From: Paenibacillus chitinolyticus NBRC 15660 | GTDB lineage: Bacteria; Bacillota; Bacilli; Paenibacillales; NBRC-103111 | Assembly (NCBI RefSeq): GCF_000739915.1 | Contig: NZ_BBJT01000013.1 | Location: forward strand, 1 to 64,000 | Length of the DNA stretch: 64,000 bases | Direction: 5' to 3' | Part shown: positions 35,005-45,373 of the stretch, piece after piece | Numbering within the stretch: the first letter of the stretch is position 1 | Layout of the letters: every line of letters begins with the position of its first letter | Notes under the pieces: model-generated | The model's input: only the letters and a program-made list of their open reading frames with translations | Database searches by the model: none | What the model was told of the DNA's origin: nothing | Translations under genes and position numbers: made by a program

Positions 35005-36215
35005 CTAAAAAGTAATCTTATTTTTTACAGGTTTTGCTGAAGCCATCCCGTCTTCATGTTTTTTAGTTAATGAAGATGATAAATCAATGAAATATTTTTC
35101 TACTAAAATGAACATAAAAAATGAAAATGGTAGAATCACAAGTAATGAAAATGGTATTAAACGATAAAATTTTTCCCAACCTTCCGCACCATTAATAAAA
35201 TTAGTTTTATTCAAACTATCCATTAAAGGAAGATGCCAGATATAAACGCTATAACCGATTACCCCTATTATTCTTAAATACGTATTGCTAAGAAAAGTGG
35301 TTAATAGGCTTTTATGAAATAGCACATATAAGAATATTAAAGCGAATAAAATATACAGAAAGAAATCAAAACCAAAAGAAAAAAAGAACCAACTGAAATG
35401 CGAGTTTTGTTTAAATCTCCAAGAGTAATATGTATAAAAGAGCATTCCAAAAAACAAAGGCGTCAACCAAGTAAGGTATCTTGCTGAAATAATCAGATTA
35501 TCTATGTGGCGATTTTTACCAATCTTTTTATAGTAAAATATGCTGGAAATTGTCATCCCAATTGTAAAGTTGTCTATACATCCTAAAATATTATATTCCG
35601 TCAGGTAATAATATTTCCAATCAATCGAGTCAATGTTAGGGTTATAAATAAAGAAACAAACTATCCGGTAGATGATCACTAAAGCTAATGTAGCAGGAAA
35701 TGCAATCAAGGCTCTCCTGCCAATAAAGTAACGAGCTATAAATGGAAGCAAAATATAAAATTGAACTTCATTAGACAAGGTCCATGTTACCCCATTGATC
35801 ATATGTTCCGGAAAAAAACCTTGTAGAAAAAAAATATTGATAAAGAGTTTTTTTACTCCTTCTGTTGATAAGATAGTAACATTATTTGTAAGCAAAATAT
35901 TTAAAACCAAAAAAACATAATATACAGGAAGTATACGCAACGCCCTACGAATGAAGTATTTTTTCAGACTTGGTTGTATAACGCATTTATTTGCGTTGTA
36001 GTAATAATTCGCAAAAGGTATAAATAATAAGAAACCACTATGAACATAAAACAAATTAACACCAGGATGCCCCAACTAAGTAAAAAAGTAATATCCCACC
36101 CGAATATATTTAACTTGGGTATACCTGAATTGCCCCACGCGTGATATATAAACACCATTAAAACTGCTATTGCACGAATCCCGTCTAACTCAGGAATATG
36201 AACGTACCTATCCAT
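35005..36215 (-). pseudogene. Acyltransferase 3 (OafA/YrhL) broken by a frameshift
   Basis: Two frames overlap at about 36075. The first part (ATG 36215) has IPELDGIRAIAVLMVFIYH, the acyltransferase 3 start with its catalytic His, and runs to FGWDITFLLSWG. The second frame continues with HPGVNLFYVHSGFLLF and about ten membrane segments to the end at 35005. Adding one G to the run at about 36066-36069 would rejoin them as SWGHPGVNL, the expected family sequence. The full protein would be about 400 residues, an O-acetyltransferase acting on surface glycan. A sequencing error or slippage at the G-run cannot be excluded. Confidence 0.8.
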
Positions 36216-36246
36216 CCCCAATATTCCGCTTATTTTTTTTCCCAAC

Positions 36247-36264
36247 AAAAAGTGGCACCACTTT
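36247..36264. repeat. Short palindrome upstream of the acyltransferase
   Basis: The palindrome AAGTGGCACCACTT lies about 35 bases before the acyltransferase start, with a related half-site TGACACCACT 24 bases further upstream. It could be an operator; no assignment was possible. Confidence 0.3.
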
Positions 36265-36397
36265 CCAATAGTTTTTTTATCTTGACACCACTATACATGA
36301 CTTCGTTTTTCAAACACAAGGGTGTTCAAATTAAAACTTCAAAATCAAAACTCAAAATAGCCCTCTTTGCAAAAAGGGTGATTTTATTGTGATTTAT

Positions 36398-36431
36398 AAA
36401 AAAAACAGGCCCCTTGTAGGAGCCTGTTTTT
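36398..36431 (-). terminator. groESL terminator
   Basis: On the minus strand AAAACAGGC.TCC / GGGGCCTGTTTT is followed by eight T residues, 34 bases after the groEL stop. Confidence 0.9.
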
Positions 36432-36464
36432 ACTGGTATTACAGGGGTTTTGAGGCCCCCCTTA

Positions 36465-38126
<1,662 letters not shown>

Positions 38127-38231
38127 TTACAGGTTCATGCGCATCTATATCGATTCCGATAACCGGCCTTCAGCCGAGGCGTCAGGCGGTAAGTATTCAA
38201 ATGAGTGGCTTAAGTATGTGAATCCGCTAAA

Positions 38232-38513
38232 TTAGGCTAAGATAGCGAGGATATCGCTCTCACGCATAATCAACAGCTCGCGGCCCTCGTATTTCACTTC
38301 AGTCCCTGCGTACTTGGAGAAAATAACGCGGTCGCCTTCTTTAACTTCCAGCTCAACGCGCTCGCCGTCTTTCAGCGTGCCGCTTCCAACTGCTACAACT
38401 TTGCCTTCCTGCGGCTTTTCTTTAGCTGTGTCCGGAAGCACGATGCCACTAGCAGTCGTCTCCTCTTTCGCAATGGCTTCAATGATAACGCGATCACCCA
38501 ACGGTTTGATCAT
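38232..38513 (-). CDS. groES: Co-chaperonin GroES (Hsp10)
   Basis: A 93-residue GroES with the N-terminal [12 protein letters not shown], the mobile-loop region [11 protein letters not shown] and the roof-forming segment VVAVGSG. It caps the GroEL ring. It is the first gene of the groESL operon, under a CIRCE element 51 bases upstream. Confidence 0.99.
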   Translation of the reverse strand: MIKPLGDRVIIEAIAKEETTASGIVLPDTAKEKPQEGKVVAVGSGTLKDGERVELEVKEGDRVIFSKYAGTEVKYEGRELLIMRESDILAILA

Positions 38514-38563
38514 GGATAAATAGCCTCCTTCAGTTTAGTTTGTAGTCAATGGATTTTTAGGAT

Positions 38564-38590
38564 TTAGCACTCAAACATCTTAAGTGCTAA
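38564..38590 (-). promoter_or_regulatory. CIRCE operator of groESL
   Basis: TTAGCACTC, nine bases, AAGTGCTAA: the HrcA-binding inverted repeat with one departure from the consensus arm GAGTGCTAA. It overlaps the 5' untranslated region between the promoter and groES, the normal place for HrcA repression. Confidence 0.95.
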
Positions 38591-38601
38591 CAACACTTTT
38601 A

Positions 38602-38630
38602 ATGATAATGATTTTGCCATCGTTTTGCAA
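38602..38630 (-). promoter_or_regulatory. Sigma-A promoter of groESL
   Basis: On the minus strand TTGCAA (38630-38625), a 17-base spacer and TATCAT (38607-38602), placing the start of transcription at the CIRCE arm. Nothing further was recognised between here and the tatC terminator at 38920. Confidence 0.65.
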
Positions 38631-38892
38631 GTGGGTTTTGTTAAATTTTATTGTTTTGCCGCAAAAAGCAGAATGGAAATCGCTGCCAAGGAAACGGCCT
38701 CCCCCATTGTTCCCCGGCTGCCCGAATTTCATACGTCTTGTAAATCGATTTTACCGGCTCCGTCGAAAAAACGGTTCCAACTTCGTATCCTATGCGGTGC
38801 CGTCTCTCTTAAGACGAGGAATACGGCACTTTTCCGGCAGCATCGCGGTCATTCCAAGGGACACCGAACCCTGCCTCTTTGGAACCGTTTCG

Positions 38893-38920
38893 AAAAAAAG
38901 GGGCCGTCTTCCGACAGCCC
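38893..38920 (-). terminator. tatC operon terminator
   Basis: GGGCTGTC, GGAA-type loop, GACGGCCC then CTTTTTTT on the minus strand, directly after the tatC stop. Confidence 0.85.
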
Positions 38921-38921
38921 G

Positions 38922-39677
38922 TTACTTTTGTTCCCCGTATTCCGCTTCCCAGGCCGCGTCCTGGACAAGCTGGTTGCGATAAATAAAGCCCGAAAGCAGC
39001 ACGCTGAACTCATACAGCACAATCATCGGCAGCGCCACAAGAATAGCGGAGATCGCATCCGGCGGCGTGATGATGGTCGAGAGAATGACCAGAACCATAT
39101 AAGCGTAACGGCGCATTTTGGCCAGCCGCTTGGGGTTCAGAATGCGCAGTTTTGTCAGAAACATCACCACGATCGGAAGCTCGAAAAGAACCGAAAGCGG
39201 CAAAATAATGTTAAACATGAACGAAAAATACTGGGCTGCCCCGTAGAGCTCGGTAATTCCCATGGAATGGCTGATCGCCGTCGTAAAGTAAAAAGCCATC
39301 GGAAACACGACAAAATAGCCGAAAGCAAGACCCGCCAGGAACAGGACAACCGCTCCCGGAATGTAGAGAATCGACGCTCTCTGCTCGCTCTCCCGGAGCC
39401 CCGGACTTACAAACGCCCAGATGTGGTATAGGATCACCGGCAGTGTAATGAGCAGAGCCACGACAAAACCGAAGTTCATGTATAAACGGAGCGCATCCCA
39501 CGGTGAAAATACATGCCACGCGATTTTGTCGGCCGGAGGCACGGATTTCAGAAAAAGGATGACGTTCTTGGCGAAAACAAGGCCGATGACGAGGCCGATG
39601 ATCAGGACTCCCAGCACCCAGAAGATCCGCTTGCGCAGCTCCGCCAGATGCTCGACCAAAGGTTGTTCTTTATCCAT
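38922..39677 (-). CDS. tatC: Twin-arginine translocase subunit TatC
   Basis: A 251-residue six-helix membrane protein that binds the twin-arginine signal. The N-terminal HLAELRKRIFW, FVSPGLRESEQR in the first periplasmic loop and FELPIVVMFLTKL in the later half are standard TatC motifs. It follows tatA by 43 bases and ends the molybdenum-cofactor/Tat gene run. The same tatA-tatC position next to groES is found in B. subtilis (tatAy-tatCy). Confidence 0.97.
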   Translation of the reverse strand: MDKEQPLVEHLAELRKRIFWVLGVLIIGLVIGLVFAKNVILFLKSVPPADKIAWHVFSPWDALRLYMNFGFVVALLITLPVILYHIWAFVSPGLRESEQRASILYIPGAVVLFLAGLAFGYFVVFPMAFYFTTAISHSMGITELYGAAQYFSFMFNIILPLSVLFELPIVVMFLTKLRILNPKRLAKMRRYAYMVLVILSTIITPPDAISAILVALPMIVLYEFSVLLSGFIYRNQLVQDAAWEAEYGEQK

Positions 39678-39720
39678 GCAGCACCAACCTATCTACGTAT
39701 AGCTTCACTGAGCCGGCACC

Positions 39721-40023
39721 TTAGTCGGGAAGCCGGCGGGGATTGTCCGAAGCCGCCCGTTCACTGCTTGCCGGTGCGGGAGCGGCTTGCGTTAAAGAGG
39801 CGGGCGCCGGAACTTCTTCGGGCGCTGCGGCGGCAGATTTGACTTCGGCCGCTTTCTTGTCCGCCTGATCATGCTCGGACATCATATCGCGCGCACCCTT
39901 CTTGAACTCGCTCAAGGTGCGTCCGAAAGCTCTTCCGAGCTCGGGAAGCTTGTTCGGTCCGAACAGCAGCAGACACACGACGGCAACCAGCAAAATTTCG
40001 GTAAAGCCTATATTTTGAAACAT
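39721..40023 (-). CDS. tatA: Twin-arginine translocase subunit TatA
   Basis: A 100-residue protein with one N-terminal membrane helix, the FGPNKLPELGRAFG hinge and an amphipathic helix (SEFKKGARDMM), as in pore-forming TatA of Gram-positive bacteria. ATG 40023 follows AAGGAGG by 11 bases. The C-terminal 45 residues are Ala/Pro/Glu-rich and longer than the usual charged tail, one of several low-complexity additions in housekeeping proteins of this window. Confidence 0.94.
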   Translation of the reverse strand: MFQNIGFTEILLVAVVCLLLFGPNKLPELGRAFGRTLSEFKKGARDMMSEHDQADKKAAEVKSAAAAPEEVPAPASLTQAAPAPASSERAASDNPRRLPD

Positions 40024-40053
40024 CCGGAATGTTTCCTCCTTCACAATGTGTAA

Positions 40054-41133
40054 TCAGCAGCCGAGCAGGCCGCCGTATCCCATCTCCGTAATATCTTCGC
40101 GGAAAATCTCTTCCCCGGCGCAGATACGCGGAAGAAGCACGTCGAAGGACGTGTACGGATCGTGCATCACGCAGCCCGGCAGTCCCATTACCGGGACACT
40201 GCCGATGTAAGCCATCATCAGCATCGAGCCGGGCAGCATCGGCGTCCCGTAGCTGACGATGCGGGCGCCCGCCCGGGCTATGGCCCCGGGCGTGCGGTCG
40301 TCGGGATCGACCGACATGCCGCCGGTGACCAGGATGAGATCCGCGCCGAGTCCGATGAAATGCCGGATCTCGGTTACGATCGCATCCATATCGTCCGGCG
40401 TGAACCGCTGGTCGATCACCTTCGAGCCAAGCGCTTCGACTTTGGCTCGCACGACAGGGCCGAATTTGTCTTCGATTCGGCCCTTGAACACTTCGCTGCC
40501 GGTGGTGATCAGCCCCACCCGCAGGCTGCGGAACGGCTTCACGGCGACAAGCTCCGCCGGGAGCGGCGTCCCCGCCGCATCCGCCGGGCCGCCGCTCTCC
40601 GGCTCCAGGCTGCCGGCGGTCAAGGCCTGTCCGCTTCTTCGCTGCGCAGCCAGCCGTTCCACTCGGGCGACAGGCTCCTCCTCGATGACGAGCGGAATGA
40701 CCCGGGTGCCGGCCAACGCTTGCCCCGGTTTTACAACCGTATTCGTACGGATGGTCGACATCACGATGCGGCCTATGCCGTTGACTTCATCGACGAACGC
40801 TTTGTCGATCTTGGCCAGCCCGTGAATCGCCGATTTCAGCGTCACCTTGCCTTCATGCGGTTCCGTCCGTTCGGTGTTCGTCCCCCGCACGGCGCTCGCC
40901 AGACGAAGAGCCGCCTCATCCTCGTGAAGGTAGCCTTCGGCAAGCTCCAGCACGTAAATGTGCTCCTTGCCGATGCTCAGCAAAGCGGGAATATCTTCTT
41001 CCGAAATCTGGTGGCCTTTGCGGAACAAGCGGCCCTTGAACTCCCCCGGGATAATCCGGGTCAAGTCATGGGCAAGGACCAGACCGATCGCATCCTCCAC
41101 TTTTACTTCACGAAGCATGGGATCAGCTTTCAT
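40054..41133 (-). CDS. MoeA-like molybdopterin-binding protein
   Basis: A 359-residue protein with an N-terminal lid (about 1-150) and a C-terminal MoCF/MogA-like domain (RVGLITTGSEVFKGRI, then LVTGGMSVDPDDRT, then PVMGLPGC). The usual MoeA motif around the catalytic Asp is changed to SVDPDDRT and the active-site PGxP segment reads MLPGSM, so it belongs to the atypical MoeA-like group whose exact step is unclear. A Gly/Ala/Pro-rich insertion of about 35 residues lies near 170-205. The ATG at 41133 overlaps mogA by 11 bases. Confidence 0.85.
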   Translation of the reverse strand: MKADPMLREVKVEDAIGLVLAHDLTRIIPGEFKGRLFRKGHQISEEDIPALLSIGKEHIYVLELAEGYLHEDEAALRLASAVRGTNTERTEPHEGKVTLKSAIHGLAKIDKAFVDEVNGIGRIVMSTIRTNTVVKPGQALAGTRVIPLVIEEEPVARVERLAAQRRSGQALTAGSLEPESGGPADAAGTPLPAELVAVKPFRSLRVGLITTGSEVFKGRIEDKFGPVVRAKVEALGSKVIDQRFTPDDMDAIVTEIRHFIGLGADLILVTGGMSVDPDDRTPGAIARAGARIVSYGTPMLPGSMLMMAYIGSVPVMGLPGCVMHDPYTSFDVLLPRICAGEEIFREDITEMGYGGLLGC

Positions 41134-41623
41134 CCGCATGCTCCTGCTCCCGGCCCGTCAAGATCGACAAGGCATGAGGAAGCACGTCAATAATGGCCAT
41201 AAGACTTTCATGGACACCTTTGGGACTGCCCGGCAGATTAATGATCAGCGTAGAGCCCCGGATTCCGGTCACCGCTCGCGAAAGCATAGCCCGAGGAGAC
41301 TTTTCGATCGATTTCATCCGCATGGCTTCGGCAAAACCGGGTGCCGAGCGGTCGATGACGCTCAAGGTCGCTTCCGGGGTAACGTCCCGGGCCGCAAGAC
41401 CCGTTCCGCCTGTCGTCAAGATGAGATCCGCCTGAAAGTAGTCGGTCATTTCTATAAGAGCCGCCATAATTTCGTCCATTTCATCCGGTACGACGCGGTA
41501 TTCAATGATATCTCCTTGAATCTCTTCCTCTACCAGCTCGCGGATGACTTGGGCGCTCGTATCTTCCCGTTCTCCCCTCGATCCGCGGTCACTGGCAGTT
41601 AGAATCGCAACTTTCCAGCGCAT
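41123..41623 (-). CDS. Molybdopterin adenylyltransferase (MogA/MoaB)
   Basis: A 166-residue protein that adenylylates molybdopterin before metal insertion. The motifs ILTASDRGSRG, LILTTGGTGLAARDVTPEA and LIINLPGSPKGV are typical of MogA/MoaB, the middle one forming the substrate pocket. ATG 41623 has AGAGGTG upstream; a GTG three codons earlier overlaps it. It sits between moaC and the MoeA-like gene. Confidence 0.94.
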   Translation of the reverse strand: MRWKVAILTASDRGSRGEREDTSAQVIRELVEEEIQGDIIEYRVVPDEMDEIMAALIEMTDYFQADLILTTGGTGLAARDVTPEATLSVIDRSAPGFAEAMRMKSIEKSPRAMLSRAVTGIRGSTLIINLPGSPKGVHESLMAIIDVLPHALSILTGREQEHADES

Positions 41624-41659
41624 TCCTCTCACCTCTTCCTCTACTGTAACAAAATTTGA

Positions 41660-42154
41660 TTAAGAATGGGTATCAAATCTGTGAAAATCTCCATTTTTAC
41701 CGCCGGTCTTGGATACGAGCATCGTAGGCCCGATCACCATGTCCTTCTGGAGTGCTTTGCACATATCATACACGGTCAGGGCCGCAGCCGATACGGCCGT
41801 CAGCGCCTCCATTTCCACGCCGGTAGGCCCGGTTGTACGCACTTCGGCTTCGATGCCGAGTTCCGTCCCGCTTTCGTATACGAAGCGGATGTCCACACCG
41901 GACAGCGCGAGCGGGTGGCACATCGGAATCCAATCGGCCGTTTTCTTCGCCGCCATGATGCCGGCTACCTGGGCGACAGCCAGCACATCGCCTTTGGCAA
42001 GCCGCCCTTCACGGATGCGCAGCAGCGTTTCCGGCAGCATCGTAACGCTGCTGCGGGCAACGGCCGTCCGCTTGGTCTCCTTTTTTTCGCTGATGTCGAC
42101 CATTTTGGCGCGTCCTTGTTCATTAAAATGAGTCAGTTTATCCGGCTGCTCCAT
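41660..42154 (-). CDS. moaC: Cyclic pyranopterin monophosphate synthase
   Basis: A 164-residue enzyme that rearranges the MoaA product to cyclic pyranopterin monophosphate in molybdenum cofactor synthesis. [29 protein letters not shown] with the conserved Cys-His, [12 protein letters not shown], and [10 protein letters not shown] with its catalytic Lys are all present. It overlaps the upstream cyclo-ligase by 17 bases. Confidence 0.97.
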   Translation of the reverse strand: MEQPDKLTHFNEQGRAKMVDISEKKETKRTAVARSSVTMLPETLLRIREGRLAKGDVLAVAQVAGIMAAKKTADWIPMCHPLALSGVDIRFVYESGTELGIEAEVRTTGPTGVEMEALTAVSAAALTVYDMCKALQKDMVIGPTMLVSKTGGKNGDFHRFDTHS

Positions 42155-42950
42155 CCGATCCCTCTCCCCTCTTCCGGTCCGCTTCCGGGTCCCGGGTATA
42201 TGCGGCGCTCTCCGTAATCAGCACGTCCAGACGGATATCGTGCGGTTCCACGGGAAGGCGCTCTACAAGCTGCACGTCAAAGGCCGCCGCCGCAAAAAGA
42301 GGCGCATTCCGTCCTTCCTCGCGAGCGGCTTGCAGCAGCTTTTCAAGAAAGCGGTCGTAATAGCCGCCCCCGTATCCGAGCCTTCCGCAAGCGGTATCAA
42401 AAGCAAGCCCGGGTACGAGAACAGCGAAAGCGGCGAGGGGATCCTGCAAAGCAGGGCTCAGGGGATCCGGCTCCATTATGCCGTGCATCCCTTTCCGCAG
42501 GTCTTTCCACTGCCTTATTTCGTGAAAAAGAAGCTCTCTCGACGCATGCAGCGAACGAGGCACAAAAACGCGGATGCCCGCTTCCCAGCAGGCTTCGATA
42601 GTCCTGTGAATCCCGCATTCCGTGCGAAAGGGGACATACGCCAGAACAATCGGAAGGTCCGGCAGACCGGAAGAGCCGCAGCTTCCGTCCGTTTCCCGAC
42701 CTGCGGACCATGTTGTGCCGGAGTACACGTGACTCGGACAGTCTTCCGTTTCTTGCGGCTGTTTCAACGGCAAAGGCGCCGTACCGGCGGAGGCGTCGGG
42801 CGAAAGGCGAAGGCGGGCCGCTTGGCCTTTCAACCAGGCGGTCAGCCTTTCGTTGACCCGGCACTCGCGGCTTGCTCTCTCCTCAGGCGTTAACCCCGCC
42901 CGGAGCGTTTCGATGTGCCGGCGGATTTCTTTTTTATCGGAACCGTTCAT
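42138..42950 (-). CDS. 5-formyltetrahydrofolate cyclo-ligase with an insertion
   Basis: Converts 5-formyl-THF to 5,10-methenyl-THF with ATP. The phosphate-binding [14 protein letters not shown] near residue 195 and [10 protein letters not shown] are clear. At 270 residues it is about 75 longer than the family norm: residues about 47-98 are a Ser/Gly/Pro/Glu-rich insertion between the first helix and the first core strand, and the C-terminus has a charged tail. The insertion has the base composition of the local genome, so it looks like in-place expansion and not a foreign piece. It heads the operon that continues with moaC, mogA, the MoeA-like gene, tatA and tatC. Confidence 0.9.
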   Translation of the reverse strand: MNGSDKKEIRRHIETLRAGLTPEERASRECRVNERLTAWLKGQAARLRLSPDASAGTAPLPLKQPQETEDCPSHVYSGTTWSAGRETDGSCGSSGLPDLPIVLAYVPFRTECGIHRTIEACWEAGIRVFVPRSLHASRELLFHEIRQWKDLRKGMHGIMEPDPLSPALQDPLAAFAVLVPGLAFDTACGRLGYGGGYYDRFLEKLLQAAREEGRNAPLFAAAAFDVQLVERLPVEPHDIRLDVLITESAAYTRDPEADRKRGEGSDGAAG

Positions 42951-43091
42951 GTATAAAGCTGCAACCTCTTTCCGGCTGGGGCTGTTATTTTAGACTGACT
43001 GGCAGGATTTCGTAGATGGTTGTCTGCCTGCGGGGTAAAGAGCCTTATTTTAGATAGAAGGCATAAGCAGACAGTAGTATACATTATTTTA
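42951..43091 (-). ncRNA. Candidate structured 5' leader of the cyclo-ligase operon
   Basis: A 140-base untranslated stretch. An extended -10 (TGATAAAAT, 43094-43086) could start the RNA. It can fold with outer arms TGTCTGC (43073-43067) and GCAGACA (43027-43021) around a hairpin GCCTT (43062-43058) / AAGGC (43046-43042). TCTAAAATAA occurs twice. No known riboswitch class was recognised. Confidence 0.3.
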
Positions 43092-43221
43092 TCACATTGC
43101 CGGGAAGTTTGAAAAAAATGTGTTCAGTTTTCCTCGAGGCGTTTTTCCTGTACACTAAAAAGAGTCTTAGTAGCCTTATTTAATGAAGAAAATCGTGCAA
43201 TCATGGAGGTAATAACGGAAG

Positions 43222-45177
43222 ATGCTTCTCCAAGTAAACGGAATCGGTAAAAGCTACGGCACTTCGTCCGTGCTTTCTAACATATCCCTGCAAATCGAAG
43301 ACCGCGAAAGAATCGGTCTGGTCGGTGTGAACGGAGCCGGCAAGTCGACTCTGCTGCAAATTATTGCAGGCGACCTTTCTTACGATGAAGGCGACATTTT
43401 CAAGGCCAAAGAAACCCGGATCGGCTATCTCCGCCAGAACGGCGGTCTGCAGACGGACAAAACGATCATTGAGGAAATGCGCACGGTTTTTACGGCGCTG
43501 TATGCCGTCGAGAAAGAGCTGCGCGAGCTGGAACAGCAGATGGCGGATCCGAAGCTGGTCGATAACGCCAAGGCGTACGAGGACACGATGAACCGGTATT
43601 CCGCCAGATCCGAGTGGTTCCGTGAGCGTGGCGGTTACGAAATCGAAGCAAGAATACGCGGAATTCTGCACGGTATGGGGTTTGGGGAGTTCCCTCCCGA
43701 TACGCTGATCCAGACGCTGAGCGGCGGGCAGAAGACCCGTCTCGCGCTGGCCAAAATGCTTCTGGAAGAGCCGGACCTGCTTCTTCTCGACGAGCCGACC
43801 AACCATCTGGACATCCGCACGCTGACGTGGCTGGAGTCTTACCTGCGCGGGTATCCCGGCGCTATTCTGGTCGTATCCCACGACCGTTATTTCCTCGACT
43901 CGCTCGTTACGGCGATCTACGAAATCGAGCGCACGTCGTCCAAGCGCTACACGGGCAACTATTCCCGTTTCGTCGAACTGAAGGAAGCGGACTATGAAAT
44001 CCGCATGAAGCAGTTTGAGAAGCAGCAGGAAGAGATTGCCCGCATGGAGGACTTCGTGCAGAAAAATATCGTCCGCGCCACGACGACCAAGCGCGCGCAG
44101 AGCCGCCGCAAAGCGCTGGAGCGGATGGACCGGATCGACAAACCTCTCGGCGATCTTAAGCGCGCCAGCTTTTCCTTCCAGATCGATCAGACCTCCGGCA
44201 AGGAAGTTTTGCAGGTGAGGGATCTGGCGCTGTCCGTGGGAGAAGGCAAACGCCTTCTCGATACCGTCTCGTTCGAACTGAGGCGCGGCGAAACGGCCGC
44301 CCTGATCGGCCCGAACGGTATCGGCAAGACGACCCTGCTGAAAACCTTGATCGGCAAGCTGTCCCCCGATACCGGCAGCGTCCGCTGGGGAACCAATGTC
44401 AAGATCGGCTACTACGATCAGGAACAAACGACCCTGAATCCGCAGAAAACGATCCTGGAAGAAGTCTGGGACACGTTCCCTACTATTGAGGAAGCGCGTA
44501 TCCGCTCCGTGCTCGGCAATTTTCTTTTCAGCGGCGAGGATGTGTTCAAAAAGATCGCGTCCCTAAGCGGCGGCGAGAAGGCGCGCGTAGCGCTAGCCAA
44601 GCTTATGCTGCTTAATGCGAATATGCTCATACTCGATGAGCCGACCAACCATCTGGACTTGTACAGCAAGGAAGTGCTCGAATCGGCTCTGCTCGATTAC
44701 GAAGGCACCCTGCTCTTCATTTCCCATGACCGTTATTTCCTGAACAAAATGGCGGAAAGCATGCTGGAACTGGAACGCCACGGCGTGACCCATTATCTCG
44801 GCAACTACGACGATTATCTCGAGAAAAAAGCGGAACTCGCCGAAATGGAAGCCGAACGCGCCCGTGAACAGGCAGCACGCGACAGCAAGGCCAAGGCCTC
44901 CTCGGCGTCTTCCGCGGCGCAGCAAACGGAGAAACCTTCGTCTTACGAAGCGGACAAGCAGGCCAAGCGGGAAGAGCGCAACCGCCAGCGGCGGATCGAG
45001 CAGCTCGAGCAGGATATCGCCCGGCTGGAAGAGGAAGTGACCGCTCTTGAGGAAGAGCTGGCCGATCCCGCGGTCTACAACGATTATGTGCTCGTCCAAG
45101 AGAAGAATACCCTCATCGAGCAGAAAAAAGGAAGCCTGCAGGCGTGCTACGAGGAGTGGGAGACTCTTGTGGGCTGA
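43222..45177 (+). CDS. ABC-F ATPase (YdiF-type)
   Basis: A soluble 651-residue protein with two ABC domains and no membrane part. Domain 1: GVNGAGKST, LSGGQKTRLALA, LLLLDEPTNHLD; domain 2: GPNGIGKTT, LSGGEKARVALA, LILDEPTNHLD. A linker helix pair with many Arg residues lies between (about 245-320), and a coiled-coil C-terminal extension from 540 onwards. ABC-F proteins bind the ribosomal E-site and act in translation or antibiotic protection. Position next to moaC/tat/groE and opposite the t6A genes matches B. subtilis ydiF, so this is the resident housekeeping member, not an acquired resistance gene. Confidence 0.93.
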   Translation: MLLQVNGIGKSYGTSSVLSNISLQIEDRERIGLVGVNGAGKSTLLQIIAGDLSYDEGDIFKAKETRIGYLRQNGGLQTDKTIIEEMRTVFTALYAVEKELRELEQQMADPKLVDNAKAYEDTMNRYSARSEWFRERGGYEIEARIRGILHGMGFGEFPPDTLIQTLSGGQKTRLALAKMLLEEPDLLLLDEPTNHLDIRTLTWLESYLRGYPGAILVVSHDRYFLDSLVTAIYEIERTSSKRYTGNYSRFVELKEADYEIRMKQFEKQQEEIARMEDFVQKNIVRATTTKRAQSRRKALERMDRIDKPLGDLKRASFSFQIDQTSGKEVLQVRDLALSVGEGKRLLDTVSFELRRGETAALIGPNGIGKTTLLKTLIGKLSPDTGSVRWGTNVKIGYYDQEQTTLNPQKTILEEVWDTFPTIEEARIRSVLGNFLFSGEDVFKKIASLSGGEKARVALAKLMLLNANMLILDEPTNHLDLYSKEVLESALLDYEGTLLFISHDRYFLNKMAESMLELERHGVTHYLGNYDDYLEKKAELAEMEAERAREQAARDSKAKASSASSAAQQTEKPSSYEADKQAKREERNRQRRIEQLEQDIARLEEEVTALEEELADPAVYNDYVLVQEKNTLIEQKKGSLQACYEEWETLVG

Positions 45178-45209
45178 AATCAGCCCCGCCCAACCAAATA
45201 AATAAATGC

Positions 45210-45239
45210 AAAAAAAGAGGCCCCGACGGGCCTCTTTTT
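45210..45239 (+). terminator. ABC-F gene terminator
   Basis: AAAAAGAGGCCC, GAC loop, GGGCCTCTTTTT, 33 bases after the stop. A-run on the left makes it potentially bidirectional. The chemoreceptor gene ends towards it from the right. Confidence 0.85.
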
Positions 45240-45373
45240 GTTATACCTGCGGTTATCCCGCCTTATGCGATAAACCGGCGAACCGGGGCGGAAGAATCAA
45301 GGTAGGCTTGGTTCTTCCGCTGAACTGGACGACAGGCCCGTGCCGGACCTCCTGCCGTTCGGACTTTCGCCGA

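Noticed and set aside
42951-43091. 6S RNA next to the 5-formyl-THF cyclo-ligase gene
   Set aside because: The stretch is only about 140 bases and lacks the long interrupted helix and central bubble of 6S RNA.
43201-44427. A 408-codon minus-strand frame opposite the ABC-F gene
   Set aside because: Shadow frame of a GC-rich gene; starts and ends within it without signals.
43222-45177. ABC-F gene as an acquired macrolide-protection gene linked to mph
   Set aside because: Its place in the conserved ydi-type gene order and native composition mark it as the housekeeping YdiF-type member; mph lies 7 kb away with its own control.
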